The position numbers were made by a program, and so were the translations under genes. A stretch of 64,000 bases of DNA, taken from an uncultured Ruminococcus sp. (lineage in GTDB: Bacteria; Bacillota; Clostridia; Oscillospirales; Acutalibacteraceae). The notes below the pieces were generated by a model, which saw only the letters and a list, made by a program, of their open reading frames with translations, ran no database searches and was not told the DNA's origin. Location of the stretch: contig CADANT010000007.1 in assembly GCA_902789345.1 (NCBI GenBank), positions 16,719 through 80,718 on the forward strand, read 5' to 3'. This document shows positions 35,655 to 43,865 of the stretch, piece after piece (positions within the stretch are counted from its first letter, which is position 1; each line of letters opens with the position of its first letter).

Positions 35655-36302
35655 TTATGCCAAAATCATATCTGCCAGCTGACTGCAAGTGTGGGCTACA
35701 TTTACCGCTCCTGCTTCCAAAAGCTCCTGTTCACCCCTAAAGCCCCACGCACAGCCTATAAATCCAACCTGTCCGTTTTGCGCAGTAAATACATCAACAT
35801 TACTGTCACCTACATAAACAACCTGTGATTTGTCAGCATTCAACTCTTTAAGCATAGCATTTAGTGACGCCGGGTTTGGCTTTATGTCAAAGCCCTCTTT
35901 TTTTCCCCATGCTTTTGCAAAGGTAATGTCCGGAAACAGCTTACCCAGTATACTTTCAACAAACGCATCAGGCTTGTTAGAAAGCACTGCAAGGGTTACC
36001 CCATGTTTTTGCAGTCTTTTCAACATCTCAACGCCGCCGCTGTATTGGCAGGTTTTATCTACTGTATGCTTGCTGTAATAATAGTCAAAATCCGCCTTTA
36101 GCGTTTTTATTACATTCTCATCTTCACTGCCGGAGGCCTTTTTCACTAAATTTACAATTCCTGAGCCTACCATTTGTTTATATGCCTCAACAGGGTATGT
36201 TCTGTAACCGTTTTTCTCAAGTGCATAATTAACTGCGTTGGCTAAATCCTCCAATGTATTTGCCAATGTTCCGTCTAAATCAAACACTGCATATTTGTAC
36301 AT
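35655..36302 (-). CDS. HAD hydrolase, phosphoglycolate phosphatase-like
   Basis: 215 aa. HAD motif I DLDGTLANT at the N-terminus with the nucleophilic Asp, an alpha-helical cap (about residues 18-85), motif II AVLSNKP (about 105), motif III Lys region, and motif IV YVGDSNVD (about 168). The cap type and TLEDLANAVNYAL match Gph/PpaX-type phosphatases. The exact substrate is not determined by sequence. Confidence 0.85.
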   Translation of the reverse strand: MYKYAVFDLDGTLANTLEDLANAVNYALEKNGYRTYPVEAYKQMVGSGIVNLVKKASGSEDENVIKTLKADFDYYYSKHTVDKTCQYSGGVEMLKRLQKHGVTLAVLSNKPDAFVESILGKLFPDITFAKAWGKKEGFDIKPNPASLNAMLKELNADKSQVVYVGDSNVDVFTAQNGQVGFIGCAWGFRGEQELLEAGAVNVAHTCSQLADMILA

Positions 36303-36325
36303 CTTTTCATTTCTCCTGTCCTTAT

Positions 36326-38203
36326 TTATAAATTAAAAAAATCATCATCTATACTGTCATTATCATCAATAACTTCACTGTTGTCTATATCTTCTTGATT
36401 CTTTTCGTTTGTGTTTTTAACAGCCGCCAGCTGTTTCATTGCCTCTTTGTATTTCAGCTTTTGGCTGTGCCTAAACAGCAGGGTGATTATTAACAGGGCC
36501 AGTGCAATTACAACACCGCAAATTACGCAATATGCCGCAACCCCCGGAGGGTTAGCCTCGGTAGCACTGTAGCTGAAAATAAAATTGCCTCCGTTTACGG
36601 TTGAAGTGTAGCTTTGGTCGCTGTTTAACTTAGTTTCAGCCCCTTGGCTGTTACTTTTATTATCCACTGTAACTTTTCTTATGCTTTCTCCGCATTCGCT
36701 TTTTACGGTGTAGTGCATATCTATATTACTGTTAGCACCTGTAAGCATGTGGCTGATATTTATAGTATCACGAACATTCAGGTCGGTTACAACCGACATA
36801 TCGTTTGTATGGCGTGTACTTTCAAAGGTATTGCCGCTTCCAAACAGATCACCTACAGCGTTACTTATATCCGCCGCTCTACCCTGCTGAGTTACTCTGC
36901 ACACAATTCCCTCTGATATTGATTCCTTTGACACAGTAAAGCCCTTATCTGCCAAAAAGCCATAAGCATAGTCAAGTCCCTTTTCGCCTGTGTTTCTGTC
37001 GTACACAAAGTCAACCACTCTTTTAAAGGCATTGTTGCCTATGGATGTAAGCGCCACATTTATGCTTTTAACACTGTACTGCATACCGTCAGGTATTCGT
37101 ATATCAAAATTACCGTTGGTGTTATTTATTTTGTAGGTACTGTTAGCCCATTCACCGCAGGTTTGCCATTCACCGTTTTTTAATCCTACTCCCTCACCGT
37201 GGGTAGTTTCCTCGGGCAAAGTGTAGTTATAGCTCATAATTACATTTTCCTTCGTGTCAGAAACAAAACCCAATAAATTTATTCTTTCTTCAAATACAAG
37301 CTGCTCCGCTAAAGGCGTACTGCTCTGGTTTTGGTCGCCATAATATATATTTTCGTTACGGCAGTCCAAAAACAGCTGTGTATATTGCTGCAGCCTCTCA
37401 ATATCTATGTTTTTATAATCGACAGTATAGTCCATATAGCCGTTATTTTCTGACCAACTGCCTTTTCCGTCAGAATTTGTGCGTGAGGTCATTAAGGTTT
37501 TTAAGGACTCACCCAGCTTATCATAGGTTGACTTTGGAACAGATAAAACCATACTTCTGTCGTAAACGCTGTTTTTATGATTCACTGTGCTTACCGCAAC
37601 ACTGTGAACAGGCTCACCCTTTATTGTAGAGGTATTCATTACAGAGGTTTTACTGCTTAACACTTCATTATTATACTTAACTACATTTGATGTTGACTGT
37701 ACATCAAGGTTAATATCCTTATAGCCTTTTTGGTAAAGGTCATCGGTAAGCCATTTTACAAGGTCCATACCGTCATAATCCTCTTGGTAATATGTGCCCT
37801 TTGCCAGCACCGTATCGGTATAGCCGTATGCAACAGAAATCTGTCTGCCTATAATTCCGGCAACCTTGGTTTTGTATTCCTCCAACGAAGTAAATGAAAG
37901 CACAAACACGCAGTTATACTTTCCGTCAACAACCTCTGTACGATAACTTAAGTTATCCGGGCAGCCCTCTTTAATAACTGTTTTCAGCTGGTCTGACTTA
38001 TCTTGATTTACAGCCATATCCCCATCCAGCTTTAAGGTTACTACACGCTCACCTACAAAGTCGTTTGTAATTTTCATCAGATTTTCTACCTGAGTATTTA
38101 TTTCTCCGCAGCCGCTTAACACAACAGCCGCTGCTATAGTAAGCAACGCTGTAAGCATCAGCTTTACTGTAACTTTAATCATCTTCAAATTCAACATCTC
38201 CAT
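36326..38203 (-). CDS. large lipoprotein with C-terminal membrane anchor, unknown function
   Basis: 625 aa. A hydrophobic signal ending in VLSGCGE looks like a lipobox (Cys about 32). A long extracytoplasmic region of beta-rich, Asn/Ser/Thr-rich sequence contains two similar parts: residues about 45-280 and 370-470 both have VxDxxY...KGY/KGF-type strands. One membrane helix lies near residues 555-578, followed by an acidic cytosolic tail (SEVIDDNDSIDDDFF). A lipid-anchored N-terminus plus a membrane-spanning C-terminus is unusual. I do not recognise the family. The start could be a few codons downstream (M8). Confidence 0.6.
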   Translation of the reverse strand: MEMLNLKMIKVTVKLMLTALLTIAAAVVLSGCGEINTQVENLMKITNDFVGERVVTLKLDGDMAVNQDKSDQLKTVIKEGCPDNLSYRTEVVDGKYNCVFVLSFTSLEEYKTKVAGIIGRQISVAYGYTDTVLAKGTYYQEDYDGMDLVKWLTDDLYQKGYKDINLDVQSTSNVVKYNNEVLSSKTSVMNTSTIKGEPVHSVAVSTVNHKNSVYDRSMVLSVPKSTYDKLGESLKTLMTSRTNSDGKGSWSENNGYMDYTVDYKNIDIERLQQYTQLFLDCRNENIYYGDQNQSSTPLAEQLVFEERINLLGFVSDTKENVIMSYNYTLPEETTHGEGVGLKNGEWQTCGEWANSTYKINNTNGNFDIRIPDGMQYSVKSINVALTSIGNNAFKRVVDFVYDRNTGEKGLDYAYGFLADKGFTVSKESISEGIVCRVTQQGRAADISNAVGDLFGSGNTFESTRHTNDMSVVTDLNVRDTINISHMLTGANSNIDMHYTVKSECGESIRKVTVDNKSNSQGAETKLNSDQSYTSTVNGGNFIFSYSATEANPPGVAAYCVICGVVIALALLIITLLFRHSQKLKYKEAMKQLAAVKNTNEKNQEDIDNSEVIDDNDSIDDDFFNL

Positions 38204-38245
38204 TGCAACCGGTATCTTAAGGCGCTATAGTCAATTAGCGGTAGG

Positions 38246-38836
38246 CTACAGCCCCAATTCCTGCTCAAGTAAAATTGCCCTGGTCGGTGCGGCCTCGGCG
38301 CCCTCTATTTTAAGCGGTAATGCCGCCAATATGTAGCTACCTGTATCTATTTGCGACAGGTCAAGATTTTCAATTATTAAAATATCTTTTAAAGCCAACT
38401 CACGGTGTACAGCATATTCTTCACTTTCATAGGCGATTGAAGCGTTTTCAGTGCCGACCATTTCAACATCATACTCGCCCATAACAAACACTGCGCTTAA
38501 TGTAAGAATACCTTCCCCTACACCTTTAAAAAGAATTTTTTTGCAACAAAAAGGAAGTATTTTTTCCATATCTTCGCCTGTTAAAGGATGCTTTGCTTCT
38601 ACTACAGTGCAGTTACCGTAAAATCTATTCATCTGATAATCGGTTATAGTATTTCCGTCATCGAAAAAGTGCTTTGGCGTATCAATATGAGTTCCGGCGT
38701 GATTACAAAATTTTGTTTTGGACAAATTATAGTCATCACCACAATCAATTCTTGTAACCCATTGAAAATCCGTAATAGGATCCCCCTCATAAATCGGTGT
38801 TGAGGTTAGCTCCTTGGTTATATCATGAACAATCAT
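38246..38836 (-). CDS. cyclase-family metal hydrolase (kynurenine formamidase-like)
   Basis: 196 aa. The signature HAGTHIDTPKHF (about residues 45-56) carries the metal-binding His, Asp and His residues of the cyclase/isatin hydrolase family. Members hydrolyse N-formylkynurenine, isatin or other cyclic or formyl amides. No tryptophan-degradation genes are adjacent, so the substrate is open. A GGGGGTAT ribosome binding site precedes the ATG. Confidence 0.85.
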   Translation of the reverse strand: MIVHDITKELTSTPIYEGDPITDFQWVTRIDCGDDYNLSKTKFCNHAGTHIDTPKHFFDDGNTITDYQMNRFYGNCTVVEAKHPLTGEDMEKILPFCCKKILFKGVGEGILTLSAVFVMGEYDVEMVGTENASIAYESEEYAVHRELALKDILIIENLDLSQIDTGSYILAALPLKIEGAEAAPTRAILLEQELGL

Positions 38837-39331
38837 ACTATACCCCCGTTTAGATATATTCGACTAGATTATACCACATTACCTAAAAGAATAAAAGCAT
38901 TTTGCAATATTTTAGCACATTTTAATCGGTATATTTAACCGTTTGACTTAAATTCCTTAGTCAAAGCACAGTTTTACTTTGCAATAACAATAAAAATTTT
39001 ATTGTATACACAAAGCTACAGCCATTTTAAAGCCAATTTTATGTAAACACCTTATGCAAGTGCCACAGCAAGATTTTAACAAAACCATTGCCACCGCCCA
39101 CACTTAATGAATAATGTCAAAAAAGAATATATCAAAAAACTCGCCGAAAACTTGCTGACAATTTGTTTACAACCATAAAGCAGTACATAATTAATATAAT
39201 AAAGCACTGAAAATATCATATAATTACAATATAGTTACAGTAAATAAAAGTAAAAGGATTTTTAAAAACAGAATAAAAACATAAGAAAAGCATTTAAAAA
39301 TAAATAAATTAAAAAAATTTTAAAAAAACAG
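38837..39331. other. AT-rich intergenic region upstream of tRNA-fMet
   Basis: About 500 bp, very AT-rich with many short A and T runs. A TATAAT near 38870 reads toward the cyclase gene on the minus strand. No ORF with a ribosome binding site and no RNA structure was recognised. Confidence 0.4.
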
Positions 39332-39360
39332 TTGACACATCAAATAAAATAGGCTATAAT
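39332..39360 (+). promoter_or_regulatory. consensus promoter of tRNA-fMet
   Basis: TTGACA (39332-39337), 17-nt spacer, TATAAT (39355-39360): a perfect sigma-A promoter 36 nt before the tRNA. Confidence 0.9.
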
Positions 39361-39395
39361 AAAAAAGCTGTATGAAACAGCAATAAATTAAATAT

Positions 39396-39471
<76 letters not shown>

Positions 39472-39476
39472 CACAT

Positions 39477-39516
39477 AAACCAATTTAAGCTTTTGCTTGG
39501 ATTGGTTTTTATTTTG
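39477..39516 (+). terminator. terminator of tRNA-fMet
   Basis: AAACCAAT (39477-39484) and ATTGGTTT (39501-39508) enclose a smaller AGC/GCT stem and are followed by TTATTTTG. Confidence 0.85.
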
Positions 39517-39588
39517 TATCTTTATATAATCTTTGTTTTCAACACTGATTTAATGGAAAGCGGAAAAATAAGGCTTTTTAAAAAAGTA

Positions 39589-39616
39589 TTGATGTGCCAC
39601 GAATACAGTGTATAAT
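39589..39616 (+). promoter_or_regulatory. promoter of the XRE-type gene
   Basis: TTGATG (39589-39594), 16-nt spacer, TATAAT (39611-39616), followed by AAAGGAG before the GTG/ATG start. Confidence 0.6.
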
Positions 39617-39650
39617 ATAAATACATTAAAGGAAAGGAGCTCATTAAATA

Positions 39651-39878
39651 GTGATGACCGATAATAACAATAACAATTTAAAAGAAGCTCGCAAACTTGC
39701 GGGATTAACGCAAAAAGGGATGTCTGAACAGCTAGGTATACCGAGGCGCACCATAGAGGACTGGGAGCGTGGGATTTCAACACCCCAAAAATACGTGGAG
39801 CAGCTTGTTATTGAAAAGTTGCTCAACATAGCCTCAACACAAAAAGGCGACAATGACGATATAGAAATTAAAGACTGA
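39651..39878 (+). CDS. small XRE-family helix-turn-helix protein
   Basis: 75 aa, almost entirely one HTH domain: LKEARKLAGLTQKGMSEQLG, then IPRRTIEDWERG as the recognition helix, and an acidic tail. It starts at GTG 39651 (or ATG 39654) behind AAAGGAG. It converges with the HipA-like gene and shares a palindromic terminator with it. HipB antitoxins are usually upstream in the same operon, so partnership is plausible but the arrangement is atypical. Confidence 0.8.
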   Translation: MMTDNNNNNLKEARKLAGLTQKGMSEQLGIPRRTIEDWERGISTPQKYVEQLVIEKLLNIASTQKGDNDDIEIKD

Positions 39879-39901
39879 AAAGCGGAACCGGTTCCGCTTT
39901 T
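39878..39901. terminator. perfect 24-bp palindrome, bidirectional terminator
   Basis: AAAAGCGGAACC followed directly by its reverse complement GGTTCCGCTTTT. It separates the convergent HTH and HipA-like genes and begins at the end of the HTH stop codon. A closely related inverted repeat recurs at 41212-41232. Confidence 0.8.
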
Positions 39902-39931
39902 CATAAAATAAAAACCACTGTAACCACTGTA

Positions 39932-41158
39932 TTAATACCTACAGTGGTTTTTATAATTTTGCCTAATTCCTGCTAACGCTCGGTTCAGTTCTTCCCTATG
40001 GGCGCTTGCTATTCTAACAATAACCTTAGAGTTACACGCCCTGTAACACAAATCCTTTTTTATGACTGCATCAAGCTTATTAAAGTTTGACTGTTCAATC
40101 TCCACATACTTAAAATTCAACTGCTCGATAAGTGAGTTGTAACCATTGAAAACAAAATCAACAACAAGGCTCTTGTTTACATCTATTGGAATACTATCAG
40201 CCACTTCCTCAACATCCAAACGGTTCAATACAGGAATATATTTATCTAAGCCAAAGTTATCATTTATAAGCTCCACTAAGAGCCTAATCAATATGTCATT
40301 TTTTCTCTCTACATTTCTCGGATAGGACAGAGAAATCAAAGATAAGTTATTATCAAAGTTTGGGGCTAAACCTATATATTCACCTGTATCAGCATTTCGC
40401 AAAAAGCCATAGTTGAATGTATGTCTGTCAGGATTAGCAACCAGTGTATCCATAAATAATATTCTGATATAATCACCAACTGCACCTGGACAATATTTCT
40501 GTATAACAGATAAACTTACAGCGTAATCATCATCATCATTTACATAATCAAACATTGGCTCAAAATTCACACTGGCATTGTTAGTAAAATCCCTTGTTTT
40601 TATATACCCCTCACCCATTTGATAATCAGCCATATTAAACCCTAACTTTTTGCCAAGCTTATAAGTAAACAATTCTGAAAACATTTGCATATCATTAGCT
40701 GTTTTATACATAAACCAAGCACCGTTAATGAGCTTCCAACATTTTTCAAAGCTGCCGGTATTTGTAAGTTCAGGAGTTCTTTTATTTTTGCTGTTGCTTG
40801 CATTGTTAAAATTATCATAACCACCTGAAAGTGCCAGTTCGGCAAAAAAATCATCTTTAAATCTAACATCTTCGTATGTTAAGCTACTGCCTATTTCCTT
40901 TACCCAATAAGTATCTGTAATCGTAACAGCATTTACACTGATGACTGTGTTGAAATCGTCTTTTTCTTTAAGACGCAGCGCCTTTTTCAAAAGCCTGGAA
41001 TTAACTCTGTGAGAATCAATCGCCCTATGCTCTAGCCAGCTTTCAAGGTGCTTTGTTTTTACTAGGTAATAAGGAGCAAGCTGTGCATTTAAAATTTCAA
41101 GTTCACCGTTTTTATAGACAGCAACCCTAATGTCCTTATTCATCACATACAGTTCCAT
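39932..41158 (-). CDS. HipA-like protein kinase fold protein
   Basis: 408 aa. The C-terminal two-thirds contain HipA/CtkA kinase motifs: an ATP-binding Lys in WFMYKT (about residue 150), the catalytic loop VANPDRHTFNYG (about 245) and the metal-binding FDNN in LAPNFDNN (about 270). The N-terminal 115 residues do not look like the HipA N-terminal domain and are unrecognised. Such proteins phosphorylate Ser/Thr of a target, in HipA glutamyl-tRNA synthetase. The nearest HTH gene is convergent, not co-operonic, so a toxin role is not established. Confidence 0.75.
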   Translation of the reverse strand: MELYVMNKDIRVAVYKNGELEILNAQLAPYYLVKTKHLESWLEHRAIDSHRVNSRLLKKALRLKEKDDFNTVISVNAVTITDTYWVKEIGSSLTYEDVRFKDDFFAELALSGGYDNFNNASNSKNKRTPELTNTGSFEKCWKLINGAWFMYKTANDMQMFSELFTYKLGKKLGFNMADYQMGEGYIKTRDFTNNASVNFEPMFDYVNDDDDYAVSLSVIQKYCPGAVGDYIRILFMDTLVANPDRHTFNYGFLRNADTGEYIGLAPNFDNNLSLISLSYPRNVERKNDILIRLLVELINDNFGLDKYIPVLNRLDVEEVADSIPIDVNKSLVVDFVFNGYNSLIEQLNFKYVEIEQSNFNKLDAVIKKDLCYRACNSKVIVRIASAHREELNRALAGIRQNYKNHCRY

Positions 41159-41211
41159 AAAATCACCTCACCGTTATTATACATTACTTTAGCTCAATAT
41201 ATCAATAAAAA

Positions 41212-41232
41212 AAGCGGAACCAATTCCGTTTT
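41212..41232. terminator. second GCGGAACC-type inverted repeat
   Basis: AAAAAAGCGGAACCAATTCCGTTTTTT (in part) has the same CGGAA/TTCCG arms as the palindrome at 39878-39901 with one bulged base, and A/T runs on both sides. It lies just upstream of the HipA-like gene, so the two copies bracket that gene. Confidence 0.55.
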
Positions 41233-41379
41233 TTACTTTACAGAAATAACTGTGTCATAATTATTATCTTTCTTAATGGATTGCTGGAGCTTGTACAATG
41301 ATGTATCATAATAATTCGGTGCCATATTGTAGCTAGTGCAGAATGAAATTTGTAAAAACTGAAACTCCGCCTTCTGCAT
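41233..41379 (-). pseudogene. possible remnant ORF upstream of the HipA-like gene
   Basis: 48-codon reading frame from an ATG without a ribosome binding site, ending just before the second inverted repeat. Its end (KKDNNYDTVISVK) resembles residues about 63-76 of the HipA-like protein (KEKDDFNTVISVN), and MAPNYYDT loosely resembles LAPYYLVKT. It may be the decayed 5' end of a related gene. The similarity is short and could be chance. Confidence 0.3.
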
Positions 41380-41399
41380 AATAAACAGAAACTGTGTTT

Positions 41400-42377
41400 T
41401 TATTCAGCTGTCTTTTTTGCGATTTTGCGGTATTCGATAGGCAGTATTCCCGTGCTTCTTTTAAACAACTCCGCAAATCGACTTGAGGTGGTGTAGCCGA
41501 TCATCTGTGCGATTTGCCCCATAGTAAAGTCTGTGTGGATAAGCAAGTGTTCTGCCTGGCTCATACGGCGGCCTTGGATGTATTTTGTTACCGTACAGCC
41601 GGTGTGCCGCTTAAAGCAGGTTTTCAGCTTGCTTACACTCATACAAGCAATGTTTGCCAGGCGTTCCAGCGGTATGTCAAAAGCGTAGTGGTCGCCAATG
41701 TAGTTTACCACATTTTCAAGCCCCTCAATATCTTCTTTTGAAAGGGGATGTACAGCCTTTGCAGCCTGCTTTTTTTGGTTGTCAACTACAAGCGCAATTG
41801 CCTCTGTAACCTTTGCCTCGTAGAAAAGCGACGCCGCAATTCCCTCACCACGGTAATTTTCAATTTCAAACAGCAACTTTGACATTGCCGGAAAATCTGC
41901 CGCCTGATCAATGCTCTGAAATGCAGCCGGCAAATTGAAGTAATCATCCGGATACTGTTTTTTCAGAAAATCCTCGTAGTACGCCGGCAATATCTCAATG
42001 CCGATGGAATGGATTGGAATACGCTTGTGAATCAGCGCCCTATAACGCTGCTTTCCGCCAACAATGGTCTGAATATCGCCTGCCGAAAGCCGTCGATAAG
42101 GACTTAGCTCCTCTCCCGAGATAGAGTCATACCGTTGAATACTAATGCATTCCGGAATTTTAAGATCCAGACAAAAGTCCTCATTAAAACAGAAATCGTG
42201 AATTTTGATGTCAAACAGATCCTGCCTTGCATATAGCCAATAGTAGCCGTTACCCACTGTAGGAGCAATCTGCCAGCATTTTCCGGACAGATTAAACCTA
42301 TCCGGACAGGCAACAGGACGAAATCCATTCTTTTGCAAAAGCGGATCGTAATAATCGGTAAGTATATTACTACTCAT
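41400..42377 (-). CDS. AraC-family transcriptional regulator
   Basis: 325 aa. The N-terminal 220 residues are a ligand or sensing domain without a recognised fold. The C-terminal double HTH (about residues 225-320) has IPLERLANIACMSVSKLKTCF and the AraC signature FTMGQIAQMIGYTTSSRFAELFKRSTG. It is divergent from the ECF/ABC cluster, with inverted repeats in between, and presumably controls it. YbtA-like AraC regulators control metallophore uptake genes in other bacteria. Confidence 0.9.
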   Translation of the reverse strand: MSSNILTDYYDPLLQKNGFRPVACPDRFNLSGKCWQIAPTVGNGYYWLYARQDLFDIKIHDFCFNEDFCLDLKIPECISIQRYDSISGEELSPYRRLSAGDIQTIVGGKQRYRALIHKRIPIHSIGIEILPAYYEDFLKKQYPDDYFNLPAAFQSIDQAADFPAMSKLLFEIENYRGEGIAASLFYEAKVTEAIALVVDNQKKQAAKAVHPLSKEDIEGLENVVNYIGDHYAFDIPLERLANIACMSVSKLKTCFKRHTGCTVTKYIQGRRMSQAEHLLIHTDFTMGQIAQMIGYTTSSRFAELFKRSTGILPIEYRKIAKKTAE

Positions 42378-42403
42378 CTACTTATCTCCTTGAAACGATT
42401 AGA

Positions 42404-42498
42404 CAATAGTTTGCAACGAACAGACAAACCAAAGTGCAAACCATTGTTGAAAATCGATCTAATATGTATGATGTATTAAGTTAGCAGTCACTAACTTA
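42404..42498. promoter_or_regulatory. two inverted repeats in the AraC/ECF divergent region
   Basis: CAATAGTTTGCA (42404-42415) and TGCAAACCATTG (42435-42446) are 12-bp arms with one mismatch. TAAGTTAG (42477-42484) and CTAACTTA (42491-42498) are perfect 8-bp arms. Both lie between divergent promoters and are candidates for binding sites of the AraC regulator. Confidence 0.45.
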
Positions 42499-42558
42499 GT
42501 TATAGCAAAAAGCGAGCAGAAAGTCAATCTGTTGGCTTAAAGTAAAGGAGAAATTGAT

Positions 42559-43167
42559 ATGAATCAACAATTAACCGTAAAAAAGGGACTTGCAGCGAAA
42601 GACCTGGTATCTGTAGGTATTTTCTCGGCACTGTTTCTTGTGTTTGCCCTTGTGGGTGGAATATTTTTTGCGCCAAACCCTGTTTTGACCTTCTATATGC
42701 CGGTGGGCAGTGCATTACTATGTGGGCCTGTTTACCTGCTGATGCTTGCCAAGATACAGAAGCGTTTTGTGGTTTCTATCCTTGGCGTAATTCTGTGTAT
42801 TATTTGGTTTGTAACCGGTATGCACTGGGCAATGGCACTGGGTTATCTTGTTATGGGTGTTGTAGCCGACCTTGTGGCCGGCATAGGTAAGTATAAAAAC
42901 AAGAAAATCAATTCGCTTTCCTACATTCTTATTTCCCTAGGAGGCACAGCATCCTACCTTGTGTTTTTCGCAAACCCTGACGGCTGGGCAAAAACCATGC
43001 TTGGCAACGGTACCGAACAGTCTTACATTGACACCATGCGCTCCACGGGAACAGTTTGGATTATGGTAATTATGCTTGTCGGAACAATTCTTGCCGCCGC
43101 CATCAGCGCACTTGTAGGCTGCAAAATGCTGAAAAAACAATTTGAAAAAGCAGGTATTACCAAATGA
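42559..43167 (+). CDS. ECF transporter S component-like membrane protein (TIGR02185/Trep_Strep type)
   Basis: 202 aa with about six membrane helices (first about residues 17-37). The N-terminal LAAKDLVSVGIFSALFLVF and the central GMHWAMALGYLVMGVVADLVAG match the Trep_Strep family of putative ECF substrate-binding components. It overlaps ecfT by 4 nt. The substrate of this S-component family is not established; the neighbours suggest a metal chelate or related cofactor (inference). Behind an AAAGGAG ribosome binding site. Confidence 0.75.
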   Translation: MNQQLTVKKGLAAKDLVSVGIFSALFLVFALVGGIFFAPNPVLTFYMPVGSALLCGPVYLLMLAKIQKRFVVSILGVILCIIWFVTGMHWAMALGYLVMGVVADLVAGIGKYKNKKINSLSYILISLGGTASYLVFFANPDGWAKTMLGNGTEQSYIDTMRSTGTVWIMVIMLVGTILAAAISALVGCKMLKKQFEKAGITK

Positions 43168-43865
43168 ACACTCTGCAGCTTGACCCCCGTACCAAATTAT
43201 TCCTAATTCTGCTTTGTGTCCTATGTGCCATGTTCTCACCCAGCCTTTTATTTCAGTTTGTGTTGGTTGCCCTTATAGGTCTGCTTGCTGTGGTCAGCGG
43301 AAAATGGAAATATGCCCTGCGTGGCGTTGCCGCCTATGCTCTTATTTGCCTGTTTACAACATGGTGTATGGGCGTTATGACCGGCACTTGGCGGACTATG
43401 TTTGTGGCCTTTCTTGGACTTTTACATAAGGTTTACGCCTGTGGAATGTTGGCAGGCATTGTTATCAGCACCACAAAGGTGGGGGAATTTCTCTCCGCCA
43501 TGGCACGACTGCATTTTCCTAAAAAGCTGACTATTCCTATTGCCGTAATGCTTCGCTATTTGCCCACAATTCGAGAGGACTGGCACTTTATAAAAGATGC
43601 CATGCGGCTTCGGGATGTGTCACCGTCATTGTTAGGCTTTTTAAAAGCCCCTGCCATGACGGTAAACTGTATTTATGTGCCGCTGCTAACTGCCGCCAGC
43701 AAAGCGGCAGACGAACTGTCCATTGCCTCTGTAACACGGGGAATTGAAAACCCAAAGCCCCGTACCTGCCTTGTTGAAATTCGGATGCGAAAAACAGACT
43801 GGCTGGCTATTGTGTTTTTCACAGCGTTCTTGGCTTTAGAACTGATATGGAAGGTGGTGGGATAA
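43164..43865 (+). CDS. ECF transporter transmembrane protein EcfT
   Basis: 233 aa, five to six membrane helices. The coupling helix near residue 190 contains the ARG-type motif SVTRGIE; the other coupling motif region is MRLRDVSPS. It joins the S component to the ATPase. The ATPase gene begins directly after its stop. Confidence 0.85.
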   Translation: MNTLQLDPRTKLFLILLCVLCAMFSPSLLFQFVLVALIGLLAVVSGKWKYALRGVAAYALICLFTTWCMGVMTGTWRTMFVAFLGLLHKVYACGMLAGIVISTTKVGEFLSAMARLHFPKKLTIPIAVMLRYLPTIREDWHFIKDAMRLRDVSPSLLGFLKAPAMTVNCIYVPLLTAASKAADELSIASVTRGIENPKPRTCLVEIRMRKTDWLAIVFFTAFLALELIWKVVG

